Assembly: GCA_027574665.1 (NCBI GenBank)
Contig: CM050668.1
Coordinates: 8,022,001 to 8,086,000, forward strand
Length of the DNA: 64,000 bases
Direction: 5' to 3'
DNA from: Rhynochetos jubatus
Lineage: Eukaryota > Chordata > Aves > Eurypygiformes > Rhynochetidae
A program made the translations under genes and the position numbers. This document shows, in pieces, positions 38,216 to 52,100 of the stretch. Under the pieces are notes generated by a model. That model worked only from the letters and a program-made list of their open reading frames with translations, had not been told where the DNA came from and ran no database searches. The stretch's first letter is position 1, and each line of letters begins with the position of its first letter.

Positions 38216-41200
38216 GAAAGTGGTAATTCTCTCTGGTCTCACGCAGCCCAGACAGGTCTGAACATTTAGCGTTCTTCCAGCAAGTCCTCTAGTAGAATGA
38301 ACAGTTCATAACAGTTAAATACCATTTTTAACCTATGCTGAGGATAAAGGGAGCACAGCCTTCGGCAATACACAAGACCTGGCTTTCAAGCCAAGACTTT
38401 GCTTTTTTCACAGCAGAAACAGGAACAAGCCCACCAGGTATTGCTGTCTGCAGGCTCTACGCAGAGGGAAAGCAGCGAGGAGATGAGAAAACAGCACGGT
38501 CCCCCAGGAGAGCAGGGTCTGACCCAAACCACCGGCACCTGGACATCCTCATCCACAGATCAACTGAGGCAATAGCATAAAAGCTGGAAAAGGAAGCAAT
38601 GACCCAAAAAATAAAATTCAGTCCTGTACGGGGGATGAATATGAGTAAGATGTAAGGATGACTAGGGATCTACACTTAATTTGGTCGGACATGGTGCACA
38701 GGTCCCCAGCAGGATCTGGCCTCTGGTAACCAGGTGTCTCCAGCAGCAGTTTCAGGAGTTTCCATGAACACACGCTGCCTGTACTCCTGTCCCAGATAGC
38801 ACTTGGCGGATTTATGTGAAAACTGGAACCAGGACTTCACTGCTGAGGGGACCAGAGTGTTCAGGACAGTCTGGGAAAGGCAGGTCTCCATTTCAGCATG
38901 GACTTTACTGCTGTGCTGAGCCCAAGGCTCTCCTGTCAAGCTCCCACTTGGAGATACAGTGCAGGCTTGCTGCTGGCAGCAATTAATTGGCTTAGTCACC
39001 ATTTTTTTCCTGCTGCTGTTGACCTATGTCAGTAAGTAAACAACATGGGTTTTTTGATCAGACCAAGAGTGAGGGGGTGGAAGCTGCTCAAAGAACAGAA
39101 AACAATCATAAATGAACCTCTGATCTTTAGAGTTGTTATAAATCAAGAGGGGGAGAAACAGAGAAGGTGCTAGGAAACCCACTGGATATTGCACAAGCTT
39201 TTCTTCACTCAGTGCCAAGATTCAAATCCCACTGGAAGGTTAGGAACAAAACAGCCTTCTCCACGGTTATTACAGCGTGCCCAGTTTGCAAGCTGAGCAT
39301 CATCTTTCTTATTCCAGTTTAAGGTACTGCATTAACGTACCTACATTATCATAGATAAAATATCTACTACGCCCACCTTGGTCCAAACCCAGAGTATTTG
39401 CCATTATTATCAATCCAGAAGACCTCAACACACAATTCTGGTCTATTCTGCTGCACCCTGACGTACCCTTCCCCACTGCTCAAGCTCTGCAGAGCTGCCC
39501 GTCCTTCCTCACCACCTCCACTGCTGGTATGGGAAGGTGCAAGACTACGGAGGCTCGTAAGGAAGATGAGCAGCCATGCGCTTCAGACACAAGGTCCCTG
39601 GGGCAGCACTGCCTGTAAACCTCAGCAGGATCCTGTTCCATAATTAAACACATCTGATCTCGTCATCATAAGAGAGGTATCAACTTGACACATATCAATA
39701 CAGTGATTAAAGTTCAGATGTGGTGCAAGTCCGTAGTGTGAGGGTGATGAGTATTGTCAAGGGGTGTTTTGGAGGGATGAAGTAACATTTTTCATACATC
39801 TGCATGATTGAAATTTCTTTAAGTAGCAAGAAAATCAAAACTAACAAAAATATAATTGAGTACTTATGTATTAAACAAACTTGACCACATCATATTTTTC
39901 CCTGTAGGGATATTTCCAGATCCACTTACACAGCCCTTCACAAAGGCCTGCTGCAAACATCCATCAAGCTTCCTAATGTGGAGTGACTGATTTCTCTGGC
40001 CATCAAGAATACATTTATATGTCAAAGAACTGAATAAATCCAACAGAGGGATGTTACCATTCATTTATTTGCCAGCAAGTTCTTTGCCATTTTGCCTTTT
40101 GCATCTCTACTGAAATGAGTACTTCCATGAATCACAGAGTGATTCTCTGACAAACAAAGCAGTCAATTCCTGTCACAAACAGCATTTTGCTCCCTAAACA
40201 GCAATTTCACCCATGGATTTAGGTGTTCTTCACTGTGAGCACGGGATCGAGAGTCTGGTCCATGATGGAGCTGCGAGACGGCTGGTAGGTATGTCTACGC
40301 ACTGCTGTCTCCTGCAGATCTGGCACAGCAACACAAATGTTTTGGGAATGTGAATTTTTAATTGCTGCCTTCCCTAAAACCACATTTCACTGCTTAACCT
40401 CAAGAGAGGGTTGAGAAGCCCAGGACGCACCTGGCGAAATTGTGCATTCGGTCTAGTAGATGAAGCATGATCCAGGGTCACCCTCCAAGATGTTCCTCCA
40501 GGCCGGTGGCACCCACGGAGAGTGGTGAGCTGGCAGTGAGCCGGCTGTGAGCCAGGGAGCTGCCCTGCAGGTAGATGGGGCCAAACCACAGGTCACTGAA
40601 GCCGCCCTGCATGGAAGAGGAGCTGCGACCTACTGAGGGAACTAAGATCTTATTTAGACGAGAAGTTCTGCTTTTTTGTCTTGCTGTTCAGTTGCTCAGC
40701 AGCAAGTGGAGCATTGGAAGAGATTCTGTTCCCAAAGACAGGGCAGGGAAGATTTGGGAGAGAAGTACTCATAGATCCTGTATTTGGGGCTTAGTTTTAA
40801 AGAGAAAGGCAGTCTTAGAGCAAACACACTATGCCACTCGTCCCTTCCACACATGTTTTTGACGTATTGGCTAATTCCTGTTAAAAGTCAGAGCTGGAGA
40901 TTTCAAAAGTACTAAACTGATAGAGGGTTCATTAAAATAACTAGACAGCAAAGAATCCACAAGGGGCATGTCCCGACCACAGGAAGCCTCAGAGCTCACA
41001 CCGTGCTAGACTCCAGAGAGTCTCACTGCAAGAGCAAACCAGCTTTGCTAGTCTGGCTGCTCATTTTCACCCGAGATGTGCAGCCCGGGCGTGCTTTGTG
41101 AGGCAGAGTCCTCGTTGTTTCAGAAATCCCACATAAAGCTGTGGTGTTTCTTCACATCAAGTGCCTGAAGGGGCTGGAAACCCCAGTCAAGGGAAGAGCA

Positions 41201-44200
41201 CACAGACTGCTGTGCTGGTGGGACAGAGCTGTTCCAGTGCTTGAGCTGGGGACACACATACATTCATGCCACCACCCCAGATGGGACCCAGACCTGACCC
41301 AAACCCAACAGCTTATGACAGGCACCTGGATGTCCACATCAGCAATAGGGTCCCCATCTGTGCTTGCGCTGGGGAGGTTGTCATGACTAAGGGGCACTGC
41401 TGGCGAAGGACCAGGCTCAGCCAACCCTCCTGCCCTGCCAGGTCACAGCAGGCCTTGCTTCCCTCCTCGTTCATTTTGGAAGCAGCTCTCCTCTGCTAAG
41501 AAGGAGGGACACCCAAAGCCAGCTCTGTGATTTTGGAGGCAAGAAGACATGTCTGAGTATGAGTTTCTGAAGGTTGAGGACTGGCAAACTTTCATTAAAG
41601 CAGTCTAAAAGTTTTCAGTTACCTCAACATTTGCCTGTATAAATATAACATTTCTCTCAAAGTCAACAGTGGTCTGTTTTTACCCTCACTATCCTTTGAT
41701 GTCATTGCCCAGAGGGCTGGAAATGCTACTTAGCAGCATCACCACAAAAGCGTAGGTAGCAGGATCTTCTGCATCAATAGCTGATGACTCAGGAATCCAA
41801 TATAATTCAGCCTTCACTTTTGGCTGTTTCTGTTACCTGGATTTTCACCACACTGCCAAACCTGTACAGAGTGCTTAATATCTTCTCCATGGAAATGGCC
41901 ATCTGTTTTCCCTGACACGGATGAGTTAATTTCAGGTTTCAGCACTGCATATTAGCTATAACGCACGAGGAAACAAGGCTTTGGGAGAACATCCCAGAAA
42001 TTCGACTGGGGGAAGGTATGTTTTAGTCATTGATATAAGGGGTAAATCAACATAGAGCTTCTTCTGCCTCACTGACAGCAGCACTTTTCCACAGTCACTT
42101 GACAGCCAGCCAACTTCCAAACTAAAACCCAGCGGCCAGCGTTTCAAAGGTAGGCAGGGCTGCTAACAGTGCAGCCTGAGGTTTCCAAAGCATCCGCCCG
42201 TTCAGGAGAAATGGAAAATGGAGCCAGGCACTTCAACACCTCTGAAAACCCATATGAGTAACCACATCTCAAAGTGAACTAAATCCCGTTGCACGTGTGG
42301 TGCCTAGTCTCACCCTGTAAGCGGGGGGAACTTTGGCTTCCCACTCCACGTGCTGCTCTGCCACCGGGGCTCTTTCCCAGTGAGATAAGAAGGGGCTTCA
42401 CTAGGAGCCTTTATCATTTCTAGACCCAGTGAATCACTGAGCACTGCCAGCAGGCTGGGGAAACCCCAGCTAAGCAGTCCTTGCTGTCACAAAAGTTAGG
42501 GAAGTTAGATCAACTCTCAGTAAACCAGAGATCATTCATGTTGAGTTAATGTGGCTAAGGCACAGCTCCAGCTCTCTCCCAGGCTGGTAGGAGGCAGAAG
42601 ACACAACAAGCGAGATCAAAATGAGCTCATGGTGCCAAACGCTTTCATGCTACACATGGAACAGAATGTCATCCTGCACTAATCTGTGCTATGGTTTCTT
42701 ATTCATTTCTCTGCATTGGTTTCAGATATACTCAAGCTGCAGCTCTTTAAATGGACATGCTAAATATAAGCTATGGAGCTGACTGACAGCTTTATTTTTG
42801 CCTTTTATTTAAAGCCATGACTGAATCTAGTATTGCTACTTTTCTCTCAGCACCCATGTTCGTCATGTGAAATCCCATTCCATGGCAGGTAAGAGAGGTA
42901 GGGGAAATTTCACTTGGCTTCCTAAGAAAAGGTACTTCTATCTTAGAAAAACACCATTTGCATCCTTCTATATAAATTCACAACTGCATCACTACACAAA
43001 CATACCACTCATATTAATGCCTACAGAAAATATTTACAATCTTCCTCTGGTTTTACTAGTCTAAAAATCTCATATCCAATCAGCCCTTCACTAGACACAG
43101 AAAACCCCATTCCCAAGAAAGCACACTCTCCCCTGAACCACTCAGGGCAACACTGCAAGTTTGGAGCAATAGGAATTGCTTGTGCAATTGATTGTGAGGA
43201 ATCAGCCGAATCAGCGGCACTAGTTTATCTTGTTGCTCCGCTGGATTTGGGGAGGGCTGATCGTACGCAGCATATGGCATACAAAGACACCTTTCTAAGC
43301 CATTTGTACAGGAAAACACCACAATAAAAGGAGTGCTCAGAGACAAGGAAACGCAAAGGAACAACAGAAAATGTTTTCGCTTAGCGCAGGATGTGCTTCA
43401 CCCCATGTATCCCACAGGTGCTACAGGACTCACCTGCTTCATCAACACAGGGCAGATCTACTGCTGCCACCTGACACAACAAAGCAGATCCAGTTCGGGT
43501 CTCGCTTGGAGTGGCTTTATCTTTCAAGCGATGTACCTCGAAGACAAAAACAGTCTCACAACACAGTTTCATGAATGCCAGCCCTCCAAAGATGGGTTTT
43601 GAGAGCCAAAAGGAGATATTGTCCCAGCTGATCTTTGTCCTAGCACAAGCCACAGATTTTGACATCAAGTCCAAAACATGCATAAAAAGCAGAACCTCAA
43701 GTGTGGGAAAACAACTGCACATACAGGTGCTGAGCTCTCTGGAACAAAGTCCTGTGGTTTCAGTGAAGAAAAGAAAGCCAAAAAAGATACTCTTCCATTT
43801 TAAGATGCTTTAGTGTGTGTGAGGGCTCTTGTTCTCGAGAGGTGAATGTGAAGGGCAGCCTCGTTCCCTTGGGAAAAGGCCAGCTCTTCTCCTGTAAGAA
43901 AACGTCCCTGCGAAGTAAGAATGCAGCACTCGCTCCTTCATTCCTCCCCGGCTCTATGTGTATGATTGAAAAGGCTTTTTTCTCTCAAGAACAGGAGCAG
44001 GCAAATTACTACCTTCAATTTCTGCCTAGATAAAAAGAACACGTCCGAGAAAGCCAGAGTGAAAACTGCAACAGCCACGTGAGTGGAAACACGTATGTGA
44101 GTGCTCACGGTTGCTCAAGCTGCCAGGACAAGCCTGCATCTTTACCTGCAAGTACCAGGGAAGAAATCTAGTGGAAGTGGCAGCACTGGGACTTGGGGCT

Positions 44201-45700
44201 CTTAGGTGCAGCTCATGGCTTCAATGTGAATTCACTGCACTATTTTGGGCTGGCTGCTGAAAATCCTCTTCCACTATTTTTTTCCAGTGACAATCACAGT
44301 ACAGGAAAAAGCACAGCAACCTCTCAGGGATCCTCTGAGCTCACCAGATGTGGTGAAGCACTATGTTTTATAGGCAAGTCTTTCACCCAGGGTTAGTAAA
44401 GGAGCCAATTTATTTTATTTTTCATAGGATAGTTCAGTGGATGTGGTAAAACATTAAAATCATGGAGAAAAGCCAGAAAGTATAAAATGTATGCAATTGG
44501 GGGTAACACATTATGGCTTCTGCTATGACTACTTGGGCAGGAGTTTATGACAACCTATGTATTCAGGTCTGGAATTCAGCCCTCCTGAAGCTTGCAACCA
44601 TCCTTAAAATTCATTAAAAACCCCAAGGCATGGGGAAGAGATAAGGAGAGCAGTATTCAACAGTAGGCATAGGAGCTTATGTACACGCACTAAGTGTTCA
44701 CACATCTGTCCCTCAGGATGCAACTTCTTTACGTTCATCTGTCATTTTATTGGGAACTGTGGAACACTGCATTTCAAACCACCGCCAGTTGCCAATGCAT
44801 ATTAATGAATATTAGCACCGACAGCACACTACCATACTGTCAAAATGGGCAGCTGTGCAACTTGCTGATTTTCATGAATTTTGAAGCACAGAGGTAGGTG
44901 GGTTTGTGCACATATTATTCAGCTGCCCAAGGAGAAAGAACAAACAACCCATTGTGTCCCTCTGAGAAAGAAAAAAAGAACCTGCTGTGGTAAGACAAAT
45001 GGGGTTTTAGTAGTGCTGTCGGGGACAGTGTTGAGGACGACTGCTGAATTCTGGCTTGCAAGTGTGGGGTGCGAAGATTAAACGTGCTCTGCCATTTAAT
45101 AAACTTTACACTAAAGTCTGTTTTTCTCTGCCTTGCTCTCTTATCAAAAGAGTGAAGCAACCTATTTGATACTTCCAGGAATGCTTCAGATATTATCAAC
45201 TTAAATAATATCAGCTGCCTTAGCTGCTAGGAAAAAGAAATAAAAGGTGAGACAGGTCAGAAGCCCACAGCCTGGACCAAGTACTGTCACCTAGTTAACT
45301 ACTTTTGTTACAAAACCAAAGGCAAGATTACACATAAAGGGTCAAATTTAGGCGTCAGACAATTTCAACACGCACGAGGCAAGAGGAGCAAAGCCTCGGT
45401 GTGTTATTAAATCAGAGCCAGGTACAAAGAAATCCAGATAATCACAGATCCTGCTGGCACCTTACTGTCCCTGTGTGCCCAGTCTCCATCCTGTACCCAC
45501 AGCTCAGACTGCTGACACACTGGCATGAAAGGGAGGAGTATCAGAGAAAGCAACACTCCCCACCACACCTCTACCAAGCTGCAGTGATTCGCAGTTGCGC
45601 CACGCGCCAAATTTGCATGGTCTGTGATGGTCAGATATGACTGCCTTGTGGCCAATACACCCCGAAACGGACGAAGCTTTCACGGAATCACATGCCATTT

Positions 45701-45717
45701 AAAAAAAAAAAAAAAAA
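45701..45717 (+). repeat. A17 homopolymer
   Basis: An uninterrupted run of 17 A. No retroposed sequence with matching target duplication was recognised to its left, so I do not call it a retrogene tail. Confidence 0.9.
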
Positions 45718-46097
45718 GCCCTTTTTAAGGAAGCAGCTAAGCTAGACTTCACAGGTGTGGAGAAAGGTGCTGAAGCATTAACCCACAACTCCACCCCAGG
45801 ATGCCATTATGTGCCGATGTGGAGATTGTGTCCCCTCTGCTGCAGACTCAGAACAGCTCCGGCGGGACAGCGCCATGGTAGGGAAGGGGACATCTCTAGC
45901 ACATGGCCACTGCAAAACCAGATATGGGTGGCCAGGGCTCCTCTTGGTTATCAACGTTCCCAAATAACCTTGTACATGGAACAGAGTAACAATTTCACTG
46001 TGTTGATGCTCCCAGCCTCCCAAGGCTCCTTACAAGCATGACTTCGTTACAGCACTGGTCTGAACTGTGCAATAGATCCCCCTCAACGGATGCGTAG

Positions 46098-46190
46098 GGA
46101 CATGGTTTAGTGGTGGTATGAGCAGTGTCACGTTAACAGTTGGACTTGATCTTAAAGGTCTTTTCCAACCTAAGATTCTGTGATTCCATG
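46098..46190 (+). mobile_element. CR1 LINE 3' end, short
   Basis: GGACATGGTTTAGTGGTGGT, then CAGTGTCACGTTAACAGTTG, GACTTGATCTTAAAGGTCTT and TTCCAACC lead into two terminal octamers (ATTCTGTG, ATTCCATG) at 46175-46190. This is the classic CR1 3' UTR and tail, about 93 bp left. It lies opposite to CASTOR2 and to the other two young CR1 pieces. Confidence 0.93.
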
Positions 46191-49100
46191 CTCTTGCTTT
46201 ACAGAAAAAAAAAAAGCTGTTTAAGAAGCTCCCCCCCTTCCACCCCCAATTACCTCTGAGCATTTCATTCAGTCTTTTCCAATATCTCAGATGTGGAAAT
46301 GAAGCTGTACTAAGTAAGCAGAAAACTTTAAGGTATAGCATAATCCCCCCAGATTTCTGCTCTGCACAGACTAAGAAGACAGTTTTGCTCATGTGCTTAC
46401 AGCAGCACCCTCAAAAAAAGGCATTCATAAAAACCAACCTCACACTCTGCAGCTGCAGTTACAGTCAACACACTTGGAACTTTTGAGATGACAGGAATCT
46501 GGGGAGCCTGCTCCTATTGCAGTAGCAACCCCAAGTCTGCAATTCACTGTACTTATATGGTCATAGGAACCATAACATCTGATTTTCTGATCTGTCCTTG
46601 ATGTACTTACTGGTACAAGACTTAAGTAAGGGAACTTCCCCCCTCTCCCTCCCATGTTATACAGATCAAATGTGAGAATTCAAAGCTGCCTGCTATCATT
46701 CTAGTTTTTTTGTGTAATCTTAGGCCAGTCTCTTTGCTCCGTTTCACAACTAGCTCAGAAATAAAAGTTTGAGAAGGAATGGCATTATGACACTGCCAAA
46801 AAGCCCAGAACCTCTGGTGCAAACTGAGTAGGCTGAGCCCTTTCAAGGATGGAGTCAACAAGAGCGGACCACAATTTCTAGAAAGCAATTAGAAGATGCT
46901 GCAGTTTGACTACAAGAAAAGGCAGGGAGACCACACTACAGGGATGCACATACTGCTGGGCTCAGCCCATGTTAACAGCCCCTACCAGCCTGGGTTTTTT
47001 AAAGTGAAGAATTGCAGGGGCTCCAGACAAATGAGGAAAGCAGCAAGAACCAATTCAGTCAGACCAGAAAAAAACCTTTACAGCTGCTCAAAAGCCCAAC
47101 TTCAGCAAAAACCTAGCATGGTCATACAGCAGCCCTTTCCCCAGCCTGCGACTCAGCCTGTGGAGCAGAACCGAACACATTCAGCATTCATCCTTCTACC
47201 CTCCCGCGTGCAAGGGAACAGAGTGAAAGCTGAGAACCCGAACCCCATTAGCAAAAGCACCAAAGCAAGAGCCACTACCCAGATCTCCGTAACCAGGCAC
47301 TTGCCCACATGCTCACCTTTCACAGCTAAGGACACTGGTGTAAGGAATAACACTGCCAAAGCATCAAAATCCAGACTAGGCACTATCATGCACAGAAAGA
47401 AAAGAGCTCATGCGTTTCCATGGGGATAGCGGTGATTACATATTTAGCGACGGTAAGATAAGGCAGCTTGCATGATCCGCACACCAATTTCCTGGACAGC
47501 AGAACAGCCACAACACCTAAAAGCTGGGACAGCCACAAAATGAGCCACGGCAGATTTCCACTCAGGCTTTAATGTCGAGGCAGGATTTTCCGCAGGGCAG
47601 GAGTTGGTAGAGAAGGCTCCTGCTATTTCATGTCTTGAGATCAGACAAGTGATGCCGTAACTCCTCCCCGGATCTGCTTGTTATAGAAATCCCAGCGGAG
47701 GAGGCTTGCCACATCTAAAGAAGCCCAAGTCCCACAACTCCTCCCTCCCAATTTCGGAGTGCCACGAACCATCATCGGACCTCAATTTCCACGTGGGAAG
47801 AACAGGCAGAACGCAGGGGCTGACTGGGGACACGCAGGGTCGGGTCTCATGGCAGACACAGACTCAGGGGATGGTGCAGGAAAGGGGGATGTGCCGGGGG
47901 AACTGTTTGCAGAAGACTGCCTGCCGTGCAGGGTTTCCCGCTGAGCGCCATGCACCAAGCGGTGGGCAGATCCCACATCAAGCGACCCCTGCACGCTCAG
48001 CAGGCAAGCTCCCCATTTGGGAACTGTGCAAAACAGGGCTGAGAAGCTCTCAAGGGAGACAAAGCCAGGAGTTCCTTGCTGACCCTGACAGGGCTGTAGC
48101 ACAGTACTGCAGGGCAGCAAACCCCTCCCAGCACCAGCCAGTGCCACAGGAGCATCCTCAGAGCATGAAGATGCTATGTTAGGCCTCCAATGTTTCTCCA
48201 TGCTCAGAAATAGAATGAAGGACTGCAGCAAAATTAATGAAATCATAAAACTTTTCTACCAACTGAAGTACTCAGAGATCACTTCTGCACGTGTTTATGT
48301 CAATCCTTCTGCACCCTGACCAGTACACGGGGCAGAACTCAGGGGTTGGTTCCTGACACAGCTGTACTTCTGTGCTGACTCCCTTCTGAAAGCAAACAAG
48401 CCATTTATAGGCAACCCAAATGCACACAGACACACAGCGAAAGCATGCACTTATAGAGGGCTTGATAAAATTAAACTCCCCGATGAATTTCAATTATATT
48501 CCTTCAACAGCTTAATAAACAGCAAGCTTAAACTACTGGCAAAAACAAAGTCATTTGACTGGTCACTGAAGTACATTTCTACGGCTTATGTAATTATACC
48601 CCTGTGGCAAAGCTGTAGCATTTGAAGTCCTGTTTAAAGAAAGAGAAAAAAAATTTAAAAAACCAACCAATTATGCCGGCCCAAAGATTTCAGTACAAAG
48701 CTCTACGCTGGCAAATAGCCTGCAGTCACCAGAGCAGGGGATAATTTGTGTTTAATGCTGCCAGGGAAAAATGGGGCTCTGACACCTCAAACACCCACAC
48801 AGGAATGATGCAGCATCCAGCATCACTCCCTGGGCTTTTCAACAGCCTGTTTCACATTACTGCCCGATACTTAGCAATTCAGGACATGCATCGTCTGCAA
48901 ACGTATTTTACAAATAGATCTTCACATCTCCCTGAAGCAAACAGGTGTAAATTGCCATTAACTTCATCACTTTCATCTTCACACATGGAAGCAGGGATAA
49001 AACCAACTTCCAGAGCCCAGATCAGAGCCAAGTTTAGCACTAATCTAGATGACACATGTGCTCAGCTCAGACATCCCACTCCTTCACTCCCCTATCTGCT

Positions 49101-52100
49101 CTATAGAGAGTGTAATGCTCCTGCCATGCCTCTGCACTCCCACCCACTACTGGAAATGGAAATTGGAAGCAGCTATCAAGCAAATTTTAGAGCTCCTGAA
49201 TTAGGACAGTGACCCCTGAAAACAGAGTCATGAGAGCATGGATCTGCTTTAAAAGCTAAAACAGGTTTTACTGCAGAATCAAGAGAGTGGCAAATCATTA
49301 AGCGAACTCTGAAATGCGTAGTTTAAAGCCCGAAAGACCGTTTCATCACTCAATCCAGGCTCCTTTTAGTGCCAGCATCACACTGGAGCTGGGCTTCAGG
49401 GGATGGAGGATGAAAGACTTCACCAGAAACGTATCCAGGAGCATTTTCTGATGCCTCCCCAGACTGGGCACGTAGCAGGAAGGGTGCTGTGAAACCAGCA
49501 CATCCAAAAATCCTCAGAAACAGATGTGGGGAAACAATGAAGCACAGACTGACACACAACAGGCAAATCCAGGACCAGGAGTCAGGATCATATCATCTAC
49601 CCAAAAACTGCCCAAGTGTTCATTTTGGGGGAGCTTTTCACTACGGCAGATCCCATTCCTCAGATAAGCCTCTTTGCACAAATTCTCAGTCATTTGCTAG
49701 ATAGTTCCCGCCACAGAAACCAAGAAAATACTTATTTTTAAATTTTTTTGGGGAGTATTTTTAGAGGGCTACCTAGGGGGTAACTCCAACTAACCTCCTG
49801 GCCAACTGAGGTCAATGGCTGCACAGCTCTACCCCAGCCAGCAACTGCCCTTTTGCTGACAAGCAGCCAAGGCACAAGCGGTTGTCAGCTGCAGAGCCAT
49901 CCCTCACCACTTCCCTTCCCAGACTACAGCTGTTGAGTAGTAAATATCAGCATAATTAGAAAGAAGGGGAAAACACACAAACAAATCTAACCGACCAGGC
50001 GACAACAGCAGCACTGCGAGAACCCTGTCCTGAAGTCAGCTGCATTCTTGGCTTCCTGCTGATGCCCTACGGCTGCACTGGAGGATGGCAACCTGGCAAA
50101 ATGGGAGATGCATCCCACACATCCCCTATACAATGCTATGACTGTACCTCCAGCCATCTCCTTAACTAGACAGACACAGCAGGAAAAGGCAGAGATAGAA
50201 TAAAATTCATCCTGTTCAGCAAAGAGGGAAAGGAGACAGAAAAATTAAGGCTAGGAACGCCAACACTTGGCTCCAAGGTAGTTTTTGCTGTCCAAAGGTG
50301 GGGTGCTGCTCTTGAACACATGGAGCAGGTGCAGTGGTCATACCAAAATCAAAAAGCAGGGCCCAAGTCCCAGATCAAAGACTAGCCCAAGCCTTCCCTC
50401 GACGGCTTACAGGAGCACTTACAAGACCCTGTTTGTAGCCCAAGGACAAAGCCCAGCTCCTGCCAGCACCAGCTATGTCTCCATTCAGTCCTGATGTGCC
50501 CCTTGCGCCAAGAAGGCTGCTCCCTCCAGAAGGGCTGCAGAAACACCTCCAACCCCTCACAGATCTGTTTCCACTAAGGACATCTACTAATGTGGAAGGA
50601 AAAATGAAGAAAACAGGGAGAGAGCAGGAGACAGAGTTCCCATCCAGGGAAAACTAGTAGTTTCTCATTTTCTGCTGGTGGGCAGGTCTTGGAGAGCAGC
50701 CACGAAGGCTGCCATCAGCCCCTGGGCTGCTGCTGGGACCCATAGGGGATGCAGCACTCCAGCCTATGTCCGGGACGCTGCCTGCTGCGCTGGAAGGAAA
50801 CACAGGCAAGACACAGCCGCAGGGATCTCAGGGCTGCCTTTCCACCTCCAAATCAGTATTTAAAGTTACAGTGGGAGAAAATGGCTACGTGTTGGTACAA
50901 AATTATTTAGTTATGACAATAAATGCCAGCTGAGCCATAGAGGAGACACACGAGGAGAGCAATTTTTCCTACCTGTGTAGTGAATGAACTGTGTAATTCT
51001 ACACTCCCCCCCATAGATGTGTTGTTACACATTTAAGCAGTGTTGCTACAGTGCAGCGATTATGGCTCAAATACAGTATTTGTGTTTATTGGTGCACTTC
51101 CAAAAGTTGCACTTTAACGCACCCTGATAGGGACACCATAAACTCTTTGTGATCCTATGGACACGGACAGCTTCCCCCCGAACAGCCCGCAGGTCTTGCA
51201 CTGCGGCAGATCAGATGGCTACACGCTGTTCCGAAGCTTTGGGTGTTACGCGTTGCTGGAAGTGCTTGCTGCCACCGACTGCTTGAGCTGGGAGACAGAC
51301 CTTAACACCACAGCAAAGGGATCAGTTCTTAAAATGATCGAGCTGCCACTCATTCATTTAGTCTGCACACTAAAAGAGACTTCCAGCGATGATCTGCGAG
51401 GCATCTGTCTGCTTATACTCAACACCACCCCACTGTCCCTCGGTAATAAAATAACTCCACAGTAACCCAAGTTTTCTTGCAACGCAATCCATAAAAAGCA
51501 GCTTGCTTCCCTTCCCTCTCCCAACACTCCCTTGCATTTCCTGATACTCTTGGAAATCCAACAGGGTTCTTATTGAGCAAGTTGGCATTGGGTAGCTACA
51601 AACATGAAGTCTAACCCTAGCTCTCTACATATTACATGGTCAACATCTCTTATCTACCCTTCACCCTGCCCTCCAAAGCAAACAACGTGCACAAACCTTC
51701 TTTAGCCCCTTTTGAGCCTTTGGAAGCTCCCAAGCAGAAAAATAAGACACCACCTAGTTGTGGACTCTGCCCAAATACGTTTGGATGACATGGGGAGCGA
51801 GGAGTCACTCAGGGGTACCTGAATGGCAGCTTAAATAAATGCGGGTAAACTTCCTACTCGCAACCAAAATGGGAGCAAACCAACACAGCAAATTCTTGTT
51901 CGCCGACAGATCCTTGTCCCTTTTCCGCCTTCCCTGAACTGTTGCTTGTAAACTAGACAATTGAGGGCATCCCTCTTAAAACACCATCATCACACACCGC
52001 CTCCATTTCAGCAGCTCTCACTGTAGTGATGCAAGGGATGCAAGAATGGTTGGCACCCCTCAGCCCCATACCTTACTGCCAACAGACCAGGAGACAGACT

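Larger units (their letters stand above)
36063..46097. other. Intronic DNA without exons
   Basis: The MIR scrap at 38137-38215 and the A17 run at 45701 are listed separately. The 174-codon frame at 36820-37344 (plus) and smaller frames show no recognisable domain, and their codon content looks random. No other repeat family recognised. Confidence 0.6.

Noticed and set aside
45701-45717. A17 run as the tail of a processed pseudogene
   Set aside because: No retroposed coding sequence or matching target duplication recognised next to it.
46896-47429. 177-codon open frame on the plus strand
   Set aside because: No recognisable domain; Gln/Ser/Lys-rich random-looking product.
47706-48182. 158-codon plus frame with an overlapping 154-codon minus frame
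   Set aside because: Both strands open together in a G+C-richer stretch, which points to composition rather than coding.
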